This document shows, in pieces, positions 1-6,894 of a stretch of DNA of 9,875 bases; the first letter of the stretch is position 1; each line of letters begins with the position of its first letter. The position numbers and the translations under genes were made by a program. Source of the stretch: an uncultured Eubacteriales bacterium (GTDB lineage: Bacteria; Bacillota; Clostridia; Oscillospirales; QAKW01); assembly GCA_934378025.1 (NCBI GenBank), contig CAKRPM010000031.1:1-9875 (forward strand), in the 5' to 3' direction. The notes beneath the pieces are model-generated. The model was given only the letters and a program-made list of their open reading frames with translations, had not been told where the DNA came from and ran no database searches.

Positions 1-790
1 CCTGTGCACTGACCTGACCGCCGAATTGCGGACAAACCGTTTTTTCCAGCATATATCCCATGACCGAGGCGCTCAGCCCCGTAGAATAGGAATTTACCAA
101 GAAAAACAGCGGGTTTTCCGAGAGAACCCCCATGCAAAGCTCGATTAAATCATAAAGCTTTTCTTCCAGCTTCCATACCTCGCCGCCCGGCCCCCTGCCG
201 TAGGAAGGCGGATCCATCACAATCCCGTCATAGCGATTGCCGCGGCGAATTTCCCGCTGCACAAATTTTACGCAGTCGTCTACAATATAGCGAATGGGAT
301 GCTCCGTTAGCGCGCACAGATGCGCATTTTCCTTCGCCCATGCCACCATTCCCTTTGCCGCGTCCACATGCACCACCGAAGCCCCCGCTTTGGCGCACGC
401 CATGGTGGCGCCGCCGGTATAGGCGAACAAATTGAGCACCCGCACGGGACGTTCCGCCGCCCGAATTTTCGACATCATAAAATCCCAGTTCACGGCTTGC
501 TCGGGGAAAAGTCCGGTATGCTTAAAATTCATGGGCTTCACCCGAAAGCGAAGTTCTTTGTAATCCACGCACCAGCTTTCCGGCAGCTTCTTCACGTCCC
601 AGTGACCGCCGCCGCTGTGCGAACGGATGTAGTGCGCCGCCGCATTTTTCCAGGCGGGGTGCGCATGAGGGGTTTTCCAAATGGCTTGCGGATCGGGCCG
701 AATTAAAATATGCCCTTTCCAATCCTCCAGCTTTTCGCCGTCGGTGGCGTCCAACAATTTATAATCTTTCCAGTCGGTTGCGACCCACAT
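1..790 (-). CDS. Class I SAM-dependent methyltransferase (RlmI/COG1092-like), 3' end cut by window edge
   Basis: The first 263 residues are visible and the C-terminus runs off the left edge. The start is ATG at 790-788, preceded by GGAG (800-797) with good spacing. A Rossmann-fold SAM-binding motif I lies at residues 118-128 (VLNLFAYTGGA), an acidic residue closing the next strand at about 143 (VVHVD), and a catalytic motif IV at 193-200 (DPPSYGRG). DPP-type motif IV is seen in nucleic-acid-base methyltransferases, and the layout resembles the COG1092 group that includes the 23S rRNA m5C methyltransferase RlmI. An N-terminal PUA domain like that of RlmI is not evident; the first roughly 110 residues are Trp-rich (for example W2, W7). 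The gene starts 14 bases after the ruvB stop, so it is probably the last visible gene of the ruv operon. Class is confident; an RNA substrate is inferred and the exact target cannot be told. Confidence 0.85.
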   Translation of the reverse strand, partial: MWVATDWKDYKLLDATDGEKLEDWKGHILIRPDPQAIWKTPHAHPAWKNAAAHYIRSHSGGGHWDVKKLPESWCVDYKELRFRVKPMNFKHTGLFPEQAVNWDFMMSKIRAAERPVRVLNLFAYTGGATMACAKAGASVVHVDAAKGMVAWAKENAHLCALTEHPIRYIVDDCVKFVQREIRRGNRYDGIVMDPPSYGRGPGGEVWKLEEKLYDLIELCMGVLSENPLFFLVNSYSTGLSASVMGYMLEKTVCPQFGGQVSAQ

Positions 791-804
791 AGTTTGCTCC
801 TTTT

Positions 805-1848
805 TTAAAATGTCATTTGTCCTTTGGGCGGCAATCCCAAATGCTCGTAGGCAGCCGGCGTTGCCATTCTGCCCCGCGGCGTACGGGAAAGAAACCCGAG
901 CTGCAGCAGATACGGTTCATACACATCTTCCAGCGTGACCGCCTCTTCACCGATGGTGGCGGCAAGCGTTTCCAAACCGACCGGGCCGCCGCCGAAATGA
1001 TTGATAATGGATCTGAGCATCAGACGATCGATGTTGTCCAATCCCAGCTCGTCAATTTCCAGCGCCCGAAGCGCCATGTCGGCAATTTCGGCGGTGATAA
1101 CGCCCTCGCCCTTGACCTGTGCGAAATCACGAACCCGCTTGAGCATACGGTTAACAATTCTCGGCGTTCCGCGGGAACGCTTTGCAATCTCAATCGCGCC
1201 GCGCGGCTCGATGGGAATGTTCAAAATCCGCGCGCTTCGATCGGCGATTTCCGCCAGTTCATCCACCGTATACAATTCCAGCCGCAGCATTACGCCGAAA
1301 CGATCGCGCAGCGGCGAAGAAATCTGCCCGGCGCGCGTGGTGGCGCCGATCAGCGTAAAATGCGGCAAATCCAAACGAATACTGCGCGCCGAGGGACCCT
1401 TGCCGATGATAATATCTACGGCATAGTCCTCCATCGCGGGATACAAAATCTCCTCCACCGTTCGGCTGAGCCGATGAATTTCGTCGATAAACAAAACATC
1501 CCCCGGCTGCAAAGACGTGATAATCGCCGCCAAATCCCCCGGCTTTTCAATGGCCGGACCGCTGGTCACACGAATATTAACATTCATTTCTTTGGCAATG
1601 ATCCCCGCCAAGGTGGTTTTGCCCAGCCCCGGCGGCCCATATAAAAGGCAGTGATCCAAGCTCTCGCTTCTGCCGCGGGCAGCGTCGATAAACACGCTCA
1701 AATTTTCCTTGACCTTCGACTGCCCGATATAGTCAACCAAATACAGCGGACGCAGCGTTTCCTCCGTGTCCTTGTCCATGGCGGTTAAATCGGCAGATAC
1801 CACCCGTTGTTCCTCTTCATGAAATCCGGATTCAATCACTGTGCTCAC
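805..1848 (-). CDS. ruvB: Holliday junction branch migration ATPase RuvB
   Basis: RuvB is the hexameric AAA+ motor that, loaded by RuvA, drives branch migration of Holliday junctions in recombinational repair. The 347-residue product has the whole family layout: Walker A GPPGLGKT at residues 71-78, Walker B DEIH at 122-125, sensor 1 GATTRAG at 168-174, the arginine-finger region RDRFG at 181-185, sensor 2 RGTPR at 226-230, and the C-terminal winged helix with the DNA-contacting RTPRGR at 322-327. The C-terminus ends [11 protein letters not shown], typical of Firmicutes RuvB. The start chosen is GTG at 1848-1846, overlapping the ruvA TGA stop in a GTGA junction, which suggests translational coupling; no strong ribosome binding site precedes it. 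The roughly 30 residues before the conserved LRP motif (32-34) are variable in the family, so a slightly later start cannot be excluded. Confidence 0.97.
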   Translation of the reverse strand: MSTVIESGFHEEEQRVVSADLTAMDKDTEETLRPLYLVDYIGQSKVKENLSVFIDAARGRSESLDHCLLYGPPGLGKTTLAGIIAKEMNVNIRVTSGPAIEKPGDLAAIITSLQPGDVLFIDEIHRLSRTVEEILYPAMEDYAVDIIIGKGPSARSIRLDLPHFTLIGATTRAGQISSPLRDRFGVMLRLELYTVDELAEIADRSARILNIPIEPRGAIEIAKRSRGTPRIVNRMLKRVRDFAQVKGEGVITAEIADMALRALEIDELGLDNIDRLMLRSIINHFGGGPVGLETLAATIGEEAVTLEDVYEPYLLQLGFLSRTPRGRMATPAAYEHLGLPPKGQMTF

Positions 1849-2447
1849 CCCATTAACGTGCTCAGCGCCGTTTTAATGGCCTGCTCAACACTCATTGTTG
1901 TCAAATCCAGCGCGCCGACGGCACGCTTTGCCTCATGCTGCGTATAACCCAATACCATCAGTGCCCCGATGATTTCGGCGCTCTTTTCGCCCATACCCAT
2001 TTGTACCGGCTGCGCCTCCTTGCCCTCCAGCAAATCGCCCTGCTGCTTTTGCAGTTTGTCTTTCAGCTCCAGCACCACGCGCTGCGCCACCTTCGGGCCG
2101 ACGCCGTTGGCCTTGGTAATGCGCGCATGATCGCCCGAAATGACGCTTACGGCAAAATCCGTCGGAGAGAGCTCGCTTAAAATCGACAGCGCCACCTTCG
2201 GGCCGACGCCGCTGACGCCGATCAACAGTTGAAAACAATCCCGCTCCTTTTGATCCGCAAAGCCATACAGTTCCACGCTGTCCTCGCGCACATTCATGTG
2301 CGTATACAGTCGGGTTTTCTGCCCGATCTCCGGCAATGCGGAAAGGCAGGTATTGGTAATATGCACCTTATATCCGACGCCTGCACATTCAATGACCGCC
2401 ATGGAAAGATCTTTTTCCAAAAGTGTGCCGTTGAGTGAGTAAATCAT
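1845..2447 (-). CDS. ruvA: Holliday junction branch migration complex subunit RuvA
   Basis: RuvA binds four-way DNA junctions as a tetramer and recruits RuvB. The 200-residue product has normal family length and three parts: an N-terminal OB fold (about 1-62, beginning [10 protein letters not shown], with GVGYKVHI at 23-30), two helix-hairpin-helix motifs (GVSGVGPK at 77-84 and ANGVGPK at 113-119), and, after a flexible linker near 135-155, the C-terminal RuvB-binding domain (about 156-200, with LGYTQHEA). The reading frame is open back to 2528, but ATG at 2447-2445 is chosen: it gives the conserved RuvA N-terminus and is preceded by AGGAAGG (2463-2457) nine bases upstream. The extra upstream 27 codons are basic, low in conservation value and lack a ribosome binding site. 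The stop overlaps the ruvB start by four bases. A 145-base gap separates it from ruvC. Confidence 0.97.
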   Translation of the reverse strand: MIYSLNGTLLEKDLSMAVIECAGVGYKVHITNTCLSALPEIGQKTRLYTHMNVREDSVELYGFADQKERDCFQLLIGVSGVGPKVALSILSELSPTDFAVSVISGDHARITKANGVGPKVAQRVVLELKDKLQKQQGDLLEGKEAQPVQMGMGEKSAEIIGALMVLGYTQHEAKRAVGALDLTTMSVEQAIKTALSTLMG

Positions 2448-2592
2448 AACAGTTTTCCTTCCTTTCCGCCGCGCCCTGCGGCACAAACGGCCCGCGGGAG
2501 AAGCGATCGTAAAACATCCGGTTTTCAAAAGACGCGCATAAGCGGCTATCCGAAAACGGCGGTAAAATCTTTTTGGTATAAAAATCCGTCTT
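2448..2592 (-). other. Untranslated spacer between ruvC and ruvA
   Basis: This 145-base gap is long for an operon whose other junctions are -4 and 14 bases. It holds the ruvA ribosome binding site near its downstream end (2463-2457). No convincing promoter, terminator or small gene was found. An in-frame open extension of ruvA covers 2448-2528 but has no initiation signal. An 8-base inverted repeat (AAAAGACG at 2527-2534, CGTCTTTT at 2587-2594) reaches over the ruvC stop; the loop is about 52 bases, so it is weak evidence of structure. Confidence 0.5.
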
Positions 2593-3084
2593 TTAAATTT
2601 GCGCCTCTAAAAGCGAGTTGGTACTGTGCGCCAGGCAAACCGCCAGCGCCAAGGCATCGGCCGCGTCATCCGGCCGCGGCAGCTTTTTCAGCCCCAGCAT
2701 GGTTTGCGTCATCAGCATCACCTGCTTTTTTTCCGCCCTGCCGTATCCGACCACCGCCTGCTTGACCTGAAGCGGCGTATATTCTTTATACGGTACGCCG
2801 GCACGGCGCGCCGCCAGCAAAATCACGCCGCGCGCATGCGCAACGGCAATGCCGGTCGTGATATTTGTGTTAAAAAACAACTCTTCCACGCTGATCACAT
2901 CGGGATGATATCGCCCGATCAACTCGACCATTCCCTCGTAAATCATATTCAGCCGCTCATCAAACGGCGCGCCCGCCGGGGTGGTCACCGCACCGTAATC
3001 CAACGTTGCAAAACGATTGCCGCTGTGTTCAATTACGCCGTATCCCACCGTCGCATATCCCGGATCAATGCCCAGTATAATCAT
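2593..3084 (-). CDS. ruvC: Crossover junction endodeoxyribonuclease RuvC
   Basis: RuvC is the dimeric, Mg-dependent resolvase that nicks Holliday junctions symmetrically, completing the RuvAB pathway. The 163-residue product has the RNase H-like fold signature: IDPG at 6-9 with catalytic D7, SVEELFF at 65-71 with the second acidic residue E67, and DDAADALALA at 139-148, where D140 and D143 align with the last two catalytic aspartates of the E. coli enzyme. All four acidic residues are therefore present. Length is normal. The start is ATG at 3084-3082, with AAAGGAG about eight bases upstream. It is the first gene of the minus-strand ruv operon and lies directly behind an extended -10 promoter, with a leader of about 45 bases. 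No clear LexA box was seen, so SOS control cannot be claimed. Confidence 0.97.
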   Translation of the reverse strand: MIILGIDPGYATVGYGVIEHSGNRFATLDYGAVTTPAGAPFDERLNMIYEGMVELIGRYHPDVISVEELFFNTNITTGIAVAHARGVILLAARRAGVPYKEYTPLQVKQAVVGYGRAEKKQVMLMTQTMLGLKKLPRPDDAADALALAVCLAHSTNSLLEAQI

Positions 3085-3116
3085 TCGTTTTGCTCCTTTC
3101 CCGCAAGGCTGTATAG

Positions 3117-3172
3117 AACCCCTATTTTAATTATTTCAGTATAACATAAATATATAATAAAATAAAGGGGTT
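3117..3172. repeat. Inverted repeat flanking the ruvC promoter
   Basis: AACCCCT at 3117-3123 is mirrored by AGGGGTT at 3166-3172. The AT-rich bases inside the arms also pair partly. The right arm touches the upstream edge of the predicted ruvC -35, and the left arm sits just downstream of the predicted transcription start. This placement fits a paired operator or a DNA loop, but a decayed terminator or chance pairing in AT-rich DNA are alternatives. Confidence 0.4.
3138..3166 (-). promoter_or_regulatory. Probable sigma-A extended -10 promoter for ruvC
   Basis: Read on the minus strand, TGTTATACT at 3146-3138 is an extended -10 element (TG, one base, then TATACT). Seventeen bases upstream is TTTATT (3166-3161), a poor -35, which is common when an extended -10 is present. 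Transcription would start near 3131, about 45 bases before the ruvC ATG. The region is very AT-rich, so chance matches are likely and confidence is moderate. Confidence 0.55.
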
Positions 3173-3200
3173 TTTCGAATTTTCATAAAAAAAGCGTGAT

Positions 3201-3228
3201 TTGACAAATGCACCGATTTTGCTATAAT
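3201..3228 (+). promoter_or_regulatory. Consensus sigma-A promoter for the DUF4173 gene
   Basis: TTGACA at 3201-3206 and TATAAT at 3223-3228 are both perfect sigma-A hexamers, separated by 16 bases. An A-tract at about 3187-3193 lies just upstream and could act as an UP element. Transcription would begin near 3235, giving a leader of about 64 bases before the DUF4173 start. It points away from the ruv operon, so the intergenic region is divergent. Confidence 0.9.
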
Positions 3229-3264
3229 AAAATCAGCGTTCGCGAAAAATTCCCCGATTTTATT
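3213..3264. repeat. Repeated GATTTT/AAAATC motifs and TTCGCGAA palindrome over the rightward promoter
   Basis: CCGATTTT occurs twice as a direct repeat (3213-3220 and 3254-3261). AATAAAATC (3226-3234) is an exact inverted match of GATTTTATT (3256-3264) and also pairs with GATTTT (3215-3220) across the -10 box. An 8-base perfect palindrome, TTCGCGAA (3239-3246), lies just after the predicted transcription start. The positions, within the spacer, over the -10 and downstream of the start, suit repressor binding or a leader hairpin. Function is inferred. Confidence 0.45.
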
Positions 3265-3285
3265 TGAAAAGTATTTTTACTTTAC

Positions 3286-3291
3286 AGGAGG
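3286..3291 (+). promoter_or_regulatory. Ribosome binding site deciding the DUF4173 start
   Basis: A perfect AGGAGG lies one base before an ATG at 3293 and seven bases before a second in-frame ATG at 3299. Seven bases is near-ideal spacing while one base is too short, so translation should begin at 3299. Confidence 0.85.
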
Positions 3292-3298
3292 AATGATT

Positions 3299-4867
3299 AT
3301 GGAAAACAACTACTACCATTTTCAACCCGATGCATCTTATACGCCGCCGCGGCCGAAACCGGTCGGCACGGGGCGGGACAGTATTTTTGCCGCACTTTTT
3401 CTTTTCGGCTGCATCATCGCGGTGGATTTCGGTCTGTTCGGCGGCTTTCATCTCGGTCACACCGTCGCCGCGCTGTTTTTGACTGCGATATATTTTTTCT
3501 ATGGTAAAGGGAAACACTTTACAGTGTATTCGGTGACCTGTTTGCTGCTGGCGGCGCTGGACAGCGTTGTTTTCGCCGTTTATCCGGACAGCGGGCTGCA
3601 CTTTTTTCTGTATGTTCAATTTTTTATTCTCTTGGCCGTTTCTTTCGGCGAGCTGTATGAAATCAACCGCTATTCGGTCGGCGGATTTCGCACGGTGGCC
3701 GACTGGGGGTATATTTTGTTTGTCTGTCCGTTTCGGTTTATCGTCGACACATTCGGCGCATTACTGCGCGGCTCCAAAACCGGCAAGAGCAAAAGCGGCG
3801 TTTTTTTGGGACTGCTGTGCGCCGTTCCGGTACTGGCCGTCATATTGCCGCTGTTAATTCGGGCGGACGCCGCGTTTCAGAATTTTTTCGCCTTTTTATC
3901 GATCAAAAGCCTGCCGCGGTTGATCGGTGCCATTTTACTGGGACTGATCCTATTTCTGTTTTTATTCTCCCATGCGTTCGGTGTAACGCATTATAAAGGG
4001 CTCGTCCAAAAAAGCGTCCCCGTCATTTCAAACGGGAAAGTGCCCACAGCCGGGCTTGTCGCCTTTACCGGAGCCATTTCGTTTTTCTATCTTTTATATC
4101 TGTTTTCACAGCTGAGTTACTTTTTTGACGCCTTTGCGGGGCAAACGCCGACGGCCTTTCTCCCCGCCGAATACGCCCGCCGCGGCTTTTTTGAAATGTT
4201 CATCATCTGCGTGATCAACTTGATTTTGCTGTCGGCCTGTATTTTGCTGTCCAAGCGCGAGTCGGGCAAAATTCCCCGCCCGCTGATCGGCACGGGGGCG
4301 TTTATCATTTTCTTTTCGTTGGTGCTGATCGCCACCGCACTGTCCAAAATGGTCTTGTACATCCGCCGTTTCGGAATGACGCACCGCCGCATTGAAACCA
4401 CGGTTTTCATGGTGATGCTGGCGCTTGTTATGATGGCGCTGCTCATTCGCCTTTTCTGTCGGAAATTTCCATACGTCAAAATGGCGGTGTTGTGCGCCGC
4501 AATGGTATTGACAGCCGCCGGCTTTGCCGATCCGGATACCGTGATCGCCCGATATAATGTCAATGCTTATCAAAGCGGCAAGCTGTCCACACTGGATTTT
4601 AAACAGCTCAAGCAGTTGGGAGAGGGCGCCACGCCGTACATCATTCAACTGATGGACGACAAGGATTCGTTTATTGCCGGCATGGCAAAGTATGAGCTGA
4701 AAAACCGTTACGGCGATTTTGCGGAGGGAAAAGAGGACTTTCGCAGTTTTACCTTTACCAATCACCGCAACCGCGCACTGCTGAACGAGCGAAAGGATGA
4801 ATTTATCTCGTGGCACGATCTGTCTGTGATCGAAGAAATGCAGCGGCAGGGCATCTTGGCTGAATAA
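3299..4867 (+). CDS. DUF4173 domain multi-pass membrane protein
   Basis: The 522-residue product is an integral membrane protein of the DUF4173 family, whose biochemical role is not established. After a short Pro-rich cytoplasmic-looking N-terminus (about 1-26, PPRPKP at 16-21) come roughly ten to eleven hydrophobic segments between about 27 and 409. Features I associate with the family are AEYARRGFFE at 290-299, the amphipathic stretch SKMVLYIRRFGMTHRR at 349-364, and DPDTVIARYNVNAY at 411-424, which opens a soluble C-terminal part of about 110 residues containing GEGATPYIIQL. The start at 3299 is set by AGGAGG seven bases upstream. The gene is alone on the plus strand, with its own consensus promoter and a strong terminator, so it is expressed separately from the divergent ruv operon. 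No regulator gene adjoins it. Family assignment is by motif memory; no function should be assumed. Confidence 0.85.
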   Translation: MENNYYHFQPDASYTPPRPKPVGTGRDSIFAALFLFGCIIAVDFGLFGGFHLGHTVAALFLTAIYFFYGKGKHFTVYSVTCLLLAALDSVVFAVYPDSGLHFFLYVQFFILLAVSFGELYEINRYSVGGFRTVADWGYILFVCPFRFIVDTFGALLRGSKTGKSKSGVFLGLLCAVPVLAVILPLLIRADAAFQNFFAFLSIKSLPRLIGAILLGLILFLFLFSHAFGVTHYKGLVQKSVPVISNGKVPTAGLVAFTGAISFFYLLYLFSQLSYFFDAFAGQTPTAFLPAEYARRGFFEMFIICVINLILLSACILLSKRESGKIPRPLIGTGAFIIFFSLVLIATALSKMVLYIRRFGMTHRRIETTVFMVMLALVMMALLIRLFCRKFPYVKMAVLCAAMVLTAAGFADPDTVIARYNVNAYQSGKLSTLDFKQLKQLGEGATPYIIQLMDDKDSFIAGMAKYELKNRYGDFAEGKEDFRSFTFTNHRNRALLNERKDEFISWHDLSVIEEMQRQGILAE

Positions 4868-4894
4868 AAAAGCACTTCTCTCAAAACAAAAACA

Positions 4895-4931
4895 AATCCC
4901 GTCGGGGGTAGCCCCGACGGGATTCTTTTAT
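4895..4931. terminator. Bidirectional intrinsic terminator
   Basis: A perfect 13-base-pair stem (4895-4907 with 4912-4924, arms AATCCCGTCGGGG and CCCCGACGGGATT) closes a GTAG loop. On the plus strand it is followed by CTTTTATTT, ending the DUF4173 transcript 28 bases after its stop. On the minus strand it is followed by TTTGTTTTTGTTTT, so it should also end the converging operon whose last gene stops at 4988. Confidence 0.95.
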
Positions 4932-4987
4932 TTAAATTTTTAAAATACGGAGCGGGCTTTTTGTTCGCCCATTTTATTTGAAATTGA

Positions 4988-6238
4988 TCACGGGTGTAAA
5001 ATTTGCTGCACCGCTCCTAAAATGCCGAGCATTGCGCTTTCAAAGGTTAAACCGCCCTGCATAAACGCCACATACGGAGGACGCATCGGCCCATCCGCTG
5101 AAAGCTCGATGGAGGCGCCGCTGACAAATGTCCCCGCCGCCATGATGACCGGATCGCTGTACCCCGGCATTTCCCACGGCACAGGGGTCACAAAGCTGTC
5201 AATCGGTGCACCGGCCTGAATTCCTTTACAAAATGCCTCCAAATTTTCCGCATTTTCAAAGGTAATCGTCTGAATAATATCCGCCCGTTCATCATCGCAA
5301 AACGGACGAACCAGATACCCCATCAGCTCGAAAACCGCCGCGGCGAAGATTGCCGTTTTTTGCGCCTGCAACACAATGTGCGGTGCCAAAAACAGACCCT
5401 GATAAAAGTCGCGCAGCGTATCAAGTGTTGCGCCGCTTTCCCGCCCGACGCCGGGCATGGTCAACCGATGGGCGCACTTTTCCACCGCCCATTTTTTACC
5501 GGCAAAATATCCGCCGATTTTGGCAAGACCGCCGCCGGGATTTTTAATCAACGAGCCAACGATCAGGTCGGCACCGTAATAGGTCGGTTCATGCCGCTCG
5601 GTAAACTCGCCGTAGCAATTGTCCACCATCACGCATACATCGGCGCGCCGCTCTTTTACAAAGCGGCAGATTTCACCGATCTGCTCGCTTGTCAACGTCA
5701 CGCGTTCCTGATACCCTTTGGATTTTTGAATAAATACCACGCGAACCGTCGGATCGGCAAGATACTCCTCGATTTTTTCAAAATCCACCGTTCCGTCCTC
5801 GGCAAAATCAACGGATTGAAACGCCACGCCGAATTCTTTAAGCGAGCCGTCCCCTTCGTTAATGCCGATGACCTCGTCCAACGTATCATACGGCTTTCCG
5901 GTGACGGAAAGCAGCGTGTCCCCGGGTCGCAACAATCCGAACAGCGCAATGGTCAGCGCATGCGTACCCGAAATAATATGCGGACGGACAATGGCGTCCT
6001 CCGCCTCTAAGGCTTTCGCCAGGACGCGATCCAGCGTATCTCTGCCCGCGTCGTCATAGCCGTATCCCGTGCTGCCCTGCAAGTGAGAGGCCTGCACCCG
6101 TTCGCTCTGAAACGCCCACAGTACTCTTTCGCTTGTTTCAAAAGCCACCTCTTGCGCGGCGGCAAAGCCTTCTTTGCAGCGTTCCAACGCCTTATCGCGC
6201 AGCGCCAGTACATCCTCGTCAAATGAAAAATATGCCAT
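4988..6238 (-). CDS. PLP-dependent methionine gamma-lyase family protein (YnbB / 'aluminum resistance' family)
   Basis: This 416-residue protein belongs to the PLP fold-type I family annotated as methionine gamma-lyase family or aluminum resistance protein (B. subtilis YnbB type). Visible landmarks are GSTGYGYDD at 55-63, the substrate/PLP segment ISGTHA at 89-94, VDNCYGEF at 205-212 with D206 suited to bind the pyridine nitrogen, GSLIKNPGGG at 228-237 with K232 as the likely Schiff-base lysine, and PGVGRESGAT at 262-271. The frame is open upstream to 6316, but ATG at 6238-6236 is chosen: it gives the family-like start MAYFSFDEDV, a GGGAG ribosome binding site lies upstream, and it begins one base after the rpe stop (TAA-T-ATG). 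It is the last gene of the operon before the shared terminator. The true substrate is not known; lyase activity is inferred from the family name only. Confidence 0.9.
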   Translation of the reverse strand: MAYFSFDEDVLALRDKALERCKEGFAAAQEVAFETSERVLWAFQSERVQASHLQGSTGYGYDDAGRDTLDRVLAKALEAEDAIVRPHIISGTHALTIALFGLLRPGDTLLSVTGKPYDTLDEVIGINEGDGSLKEFGVAFQSVDFAEDGTVDFEKIEEYLADPTVRVVFIQKSKGYQERVTLTSEQIGEICRFVKERRADVCVMVDNCYGEFTERHEPTYYGADLIVGSLIKNPGGGLAKIGGYFAGKKWAVEKCAHRLTMPGVGRESGATLDTLRDFYQGLFLAPHIVLQAQKTAIFAAAVFELMGYLVRPFCDDERADIIQTITFENAENLEAFCKGIQAGAPIDSFVTPVPWEMPGYSDPVIMAAGTFVSGASIELSADGPMRPPYVAFMQGGLTFESAMLGILGAVQQILHP

Positions 6239-6239
6239 A

Positions 6240-6893
6240 TTACGCTCCCAATACCCGCAGGAAATCCGCGGCATTTTTCGCAGCGTCACCGTTATATACG
6301 GCGCTGCCCGCAACAATGACGTTAATTCCCGCCATCAGGCATTGCCGCACATTTCTCAGATTAACGCCGCCGTCCACCTCAACATCAAAATCAAGGTTTT
6401 CCTTTTGTTTAAAATCCTTTAAAAACCGCGCCTTTTCCAGCTGATCTTCCATAAAAGACTGCCCGCCGAATCCCGGCTCCACCGTCATAATCAATACCAT
6501 ATCCACTTTTTTAAGGTAGGGCACGATCTTTTCAATCGCCGTGCCCGGACGCAGCGTAATGCCGACTTTTTTGCCTGCGGCATGGACCTTTTCGATGATT
6601 TCCGTCGGTTTTTCCGTGCTTTCGATATGAAAGGTGATCATATCGCTGCCCGCCTTGATAAAATCATCGATAAACCGTTCGGGCCGATCGATCATCAAAT
6701 GAACGTCAAAAAACAGTTCGCTGGTTTTCCGCAAACTTTTAATGACAGGCGCCCCCAGGGTAATATTGGGCACAAACTGGCCGTCCATAACATCGATATG
6801 CAGCCACTGCGCACCGCCGTGCGCCACAAGATCTGCCGTTTCCGCCAAGTGTGCAAAGTCCCCCGACAGAATGGAGGGAGATAAAATATTCAT
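6240..6893 (-). CDS. rpe: Ribulose-phosphate 3-epimerase
   Basis: The enzyme interconverts ribulose 5-phosphate and xylulose 5-phosphate in the pentose phosphate pathway. The TIM-barrel signatures are all present. Numbered from this start they are PSILSGDF at 6-13, HIDVMDGQFVPN at 32-43, DVHLM at 63-67, MTVEPGFGGQ at 136-145, EVDGGV at 172-177 and AGSAV at 195-199. Metal and catalytic residues H33, D35, H65 and D174 are conserved. Two starts compete: ATG at 6893, giving MNILSPSILS like other family members and one base after the upstream stop (TAA-C-ATG), and GTG at 6902, three codons earlier, which has AAGGA five bases upstream and would overlap the upstream gene. ATG is preferred on family N-terminus, with 217 residues. 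Its place behind an envelope-polymer synthase is not an obvious metabolic pairing. Confidence 0.96.
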   Translation of the reverse strand: MNILSPSILSGDFAHLAETADLVAHGGAQWLHIDVMDGQFVPNITLGAPVIKSLRKTSELFFDVHLMIDRPERFIDDFIKAGSDMITFHIESTEKPTEIIEKVHAAGKKVGITLRPGTAIEKIVPYLKKVDMVLIMTVEPGFGGQSFMEDQLEKARFLKDFKQKENLDFDVEVDGGVNLRNVRQCLMAGINVIVAGSAVYNGDAAKNAADFLRVLGA

Positions 6894-6894
6894 G

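Noticed and set aside
817..1644. A 275-codon plus-strand open frame antisense to ruvB
   Set aside because: It is fully covered by a well conserved ruvB and has no start signal or domain.
2527..2594. Stem-loop from AAAAGACG and CGTCTTTT around the ruvC stop
   Set aside because: The 8-base arms are separated by about 52 bases with no supporting structure or U-tract, so a terminator or riboswitch cannot be supported.
3110..3135. Possible LexA/SOS box upstream of ruvC (GAAC near 3116)
   Set aside because: Only one half-site (GAAC) resembles the Firmicutes CGAAC-N4-GTTCG box; the second half is not present at the right spacing.
3085..3298. Riboswitch or small RNA in the divergent intergenic region
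   Set aside because: The leaders are only about 45 and 64 bases, are AT-rich, and show no known aptamer core.
4106..4816. A 236-codon minus-strand open frame antisense to the DUF4173 gene
   Set aside because: It is His/Gln/Arg-rich with no domain pattern and no initiation signal, and the opposite strand encodes a clear membrane protein with promoter and terminator.
4954..4970. Second terminator hairpin (GGGC ... GCCC) before the shared terminator
   Set aside because: The stem is only four base pairs with a nine-base loop and no clean U-tract; the 13-pair hairpin at 4895-4924 explains termination.
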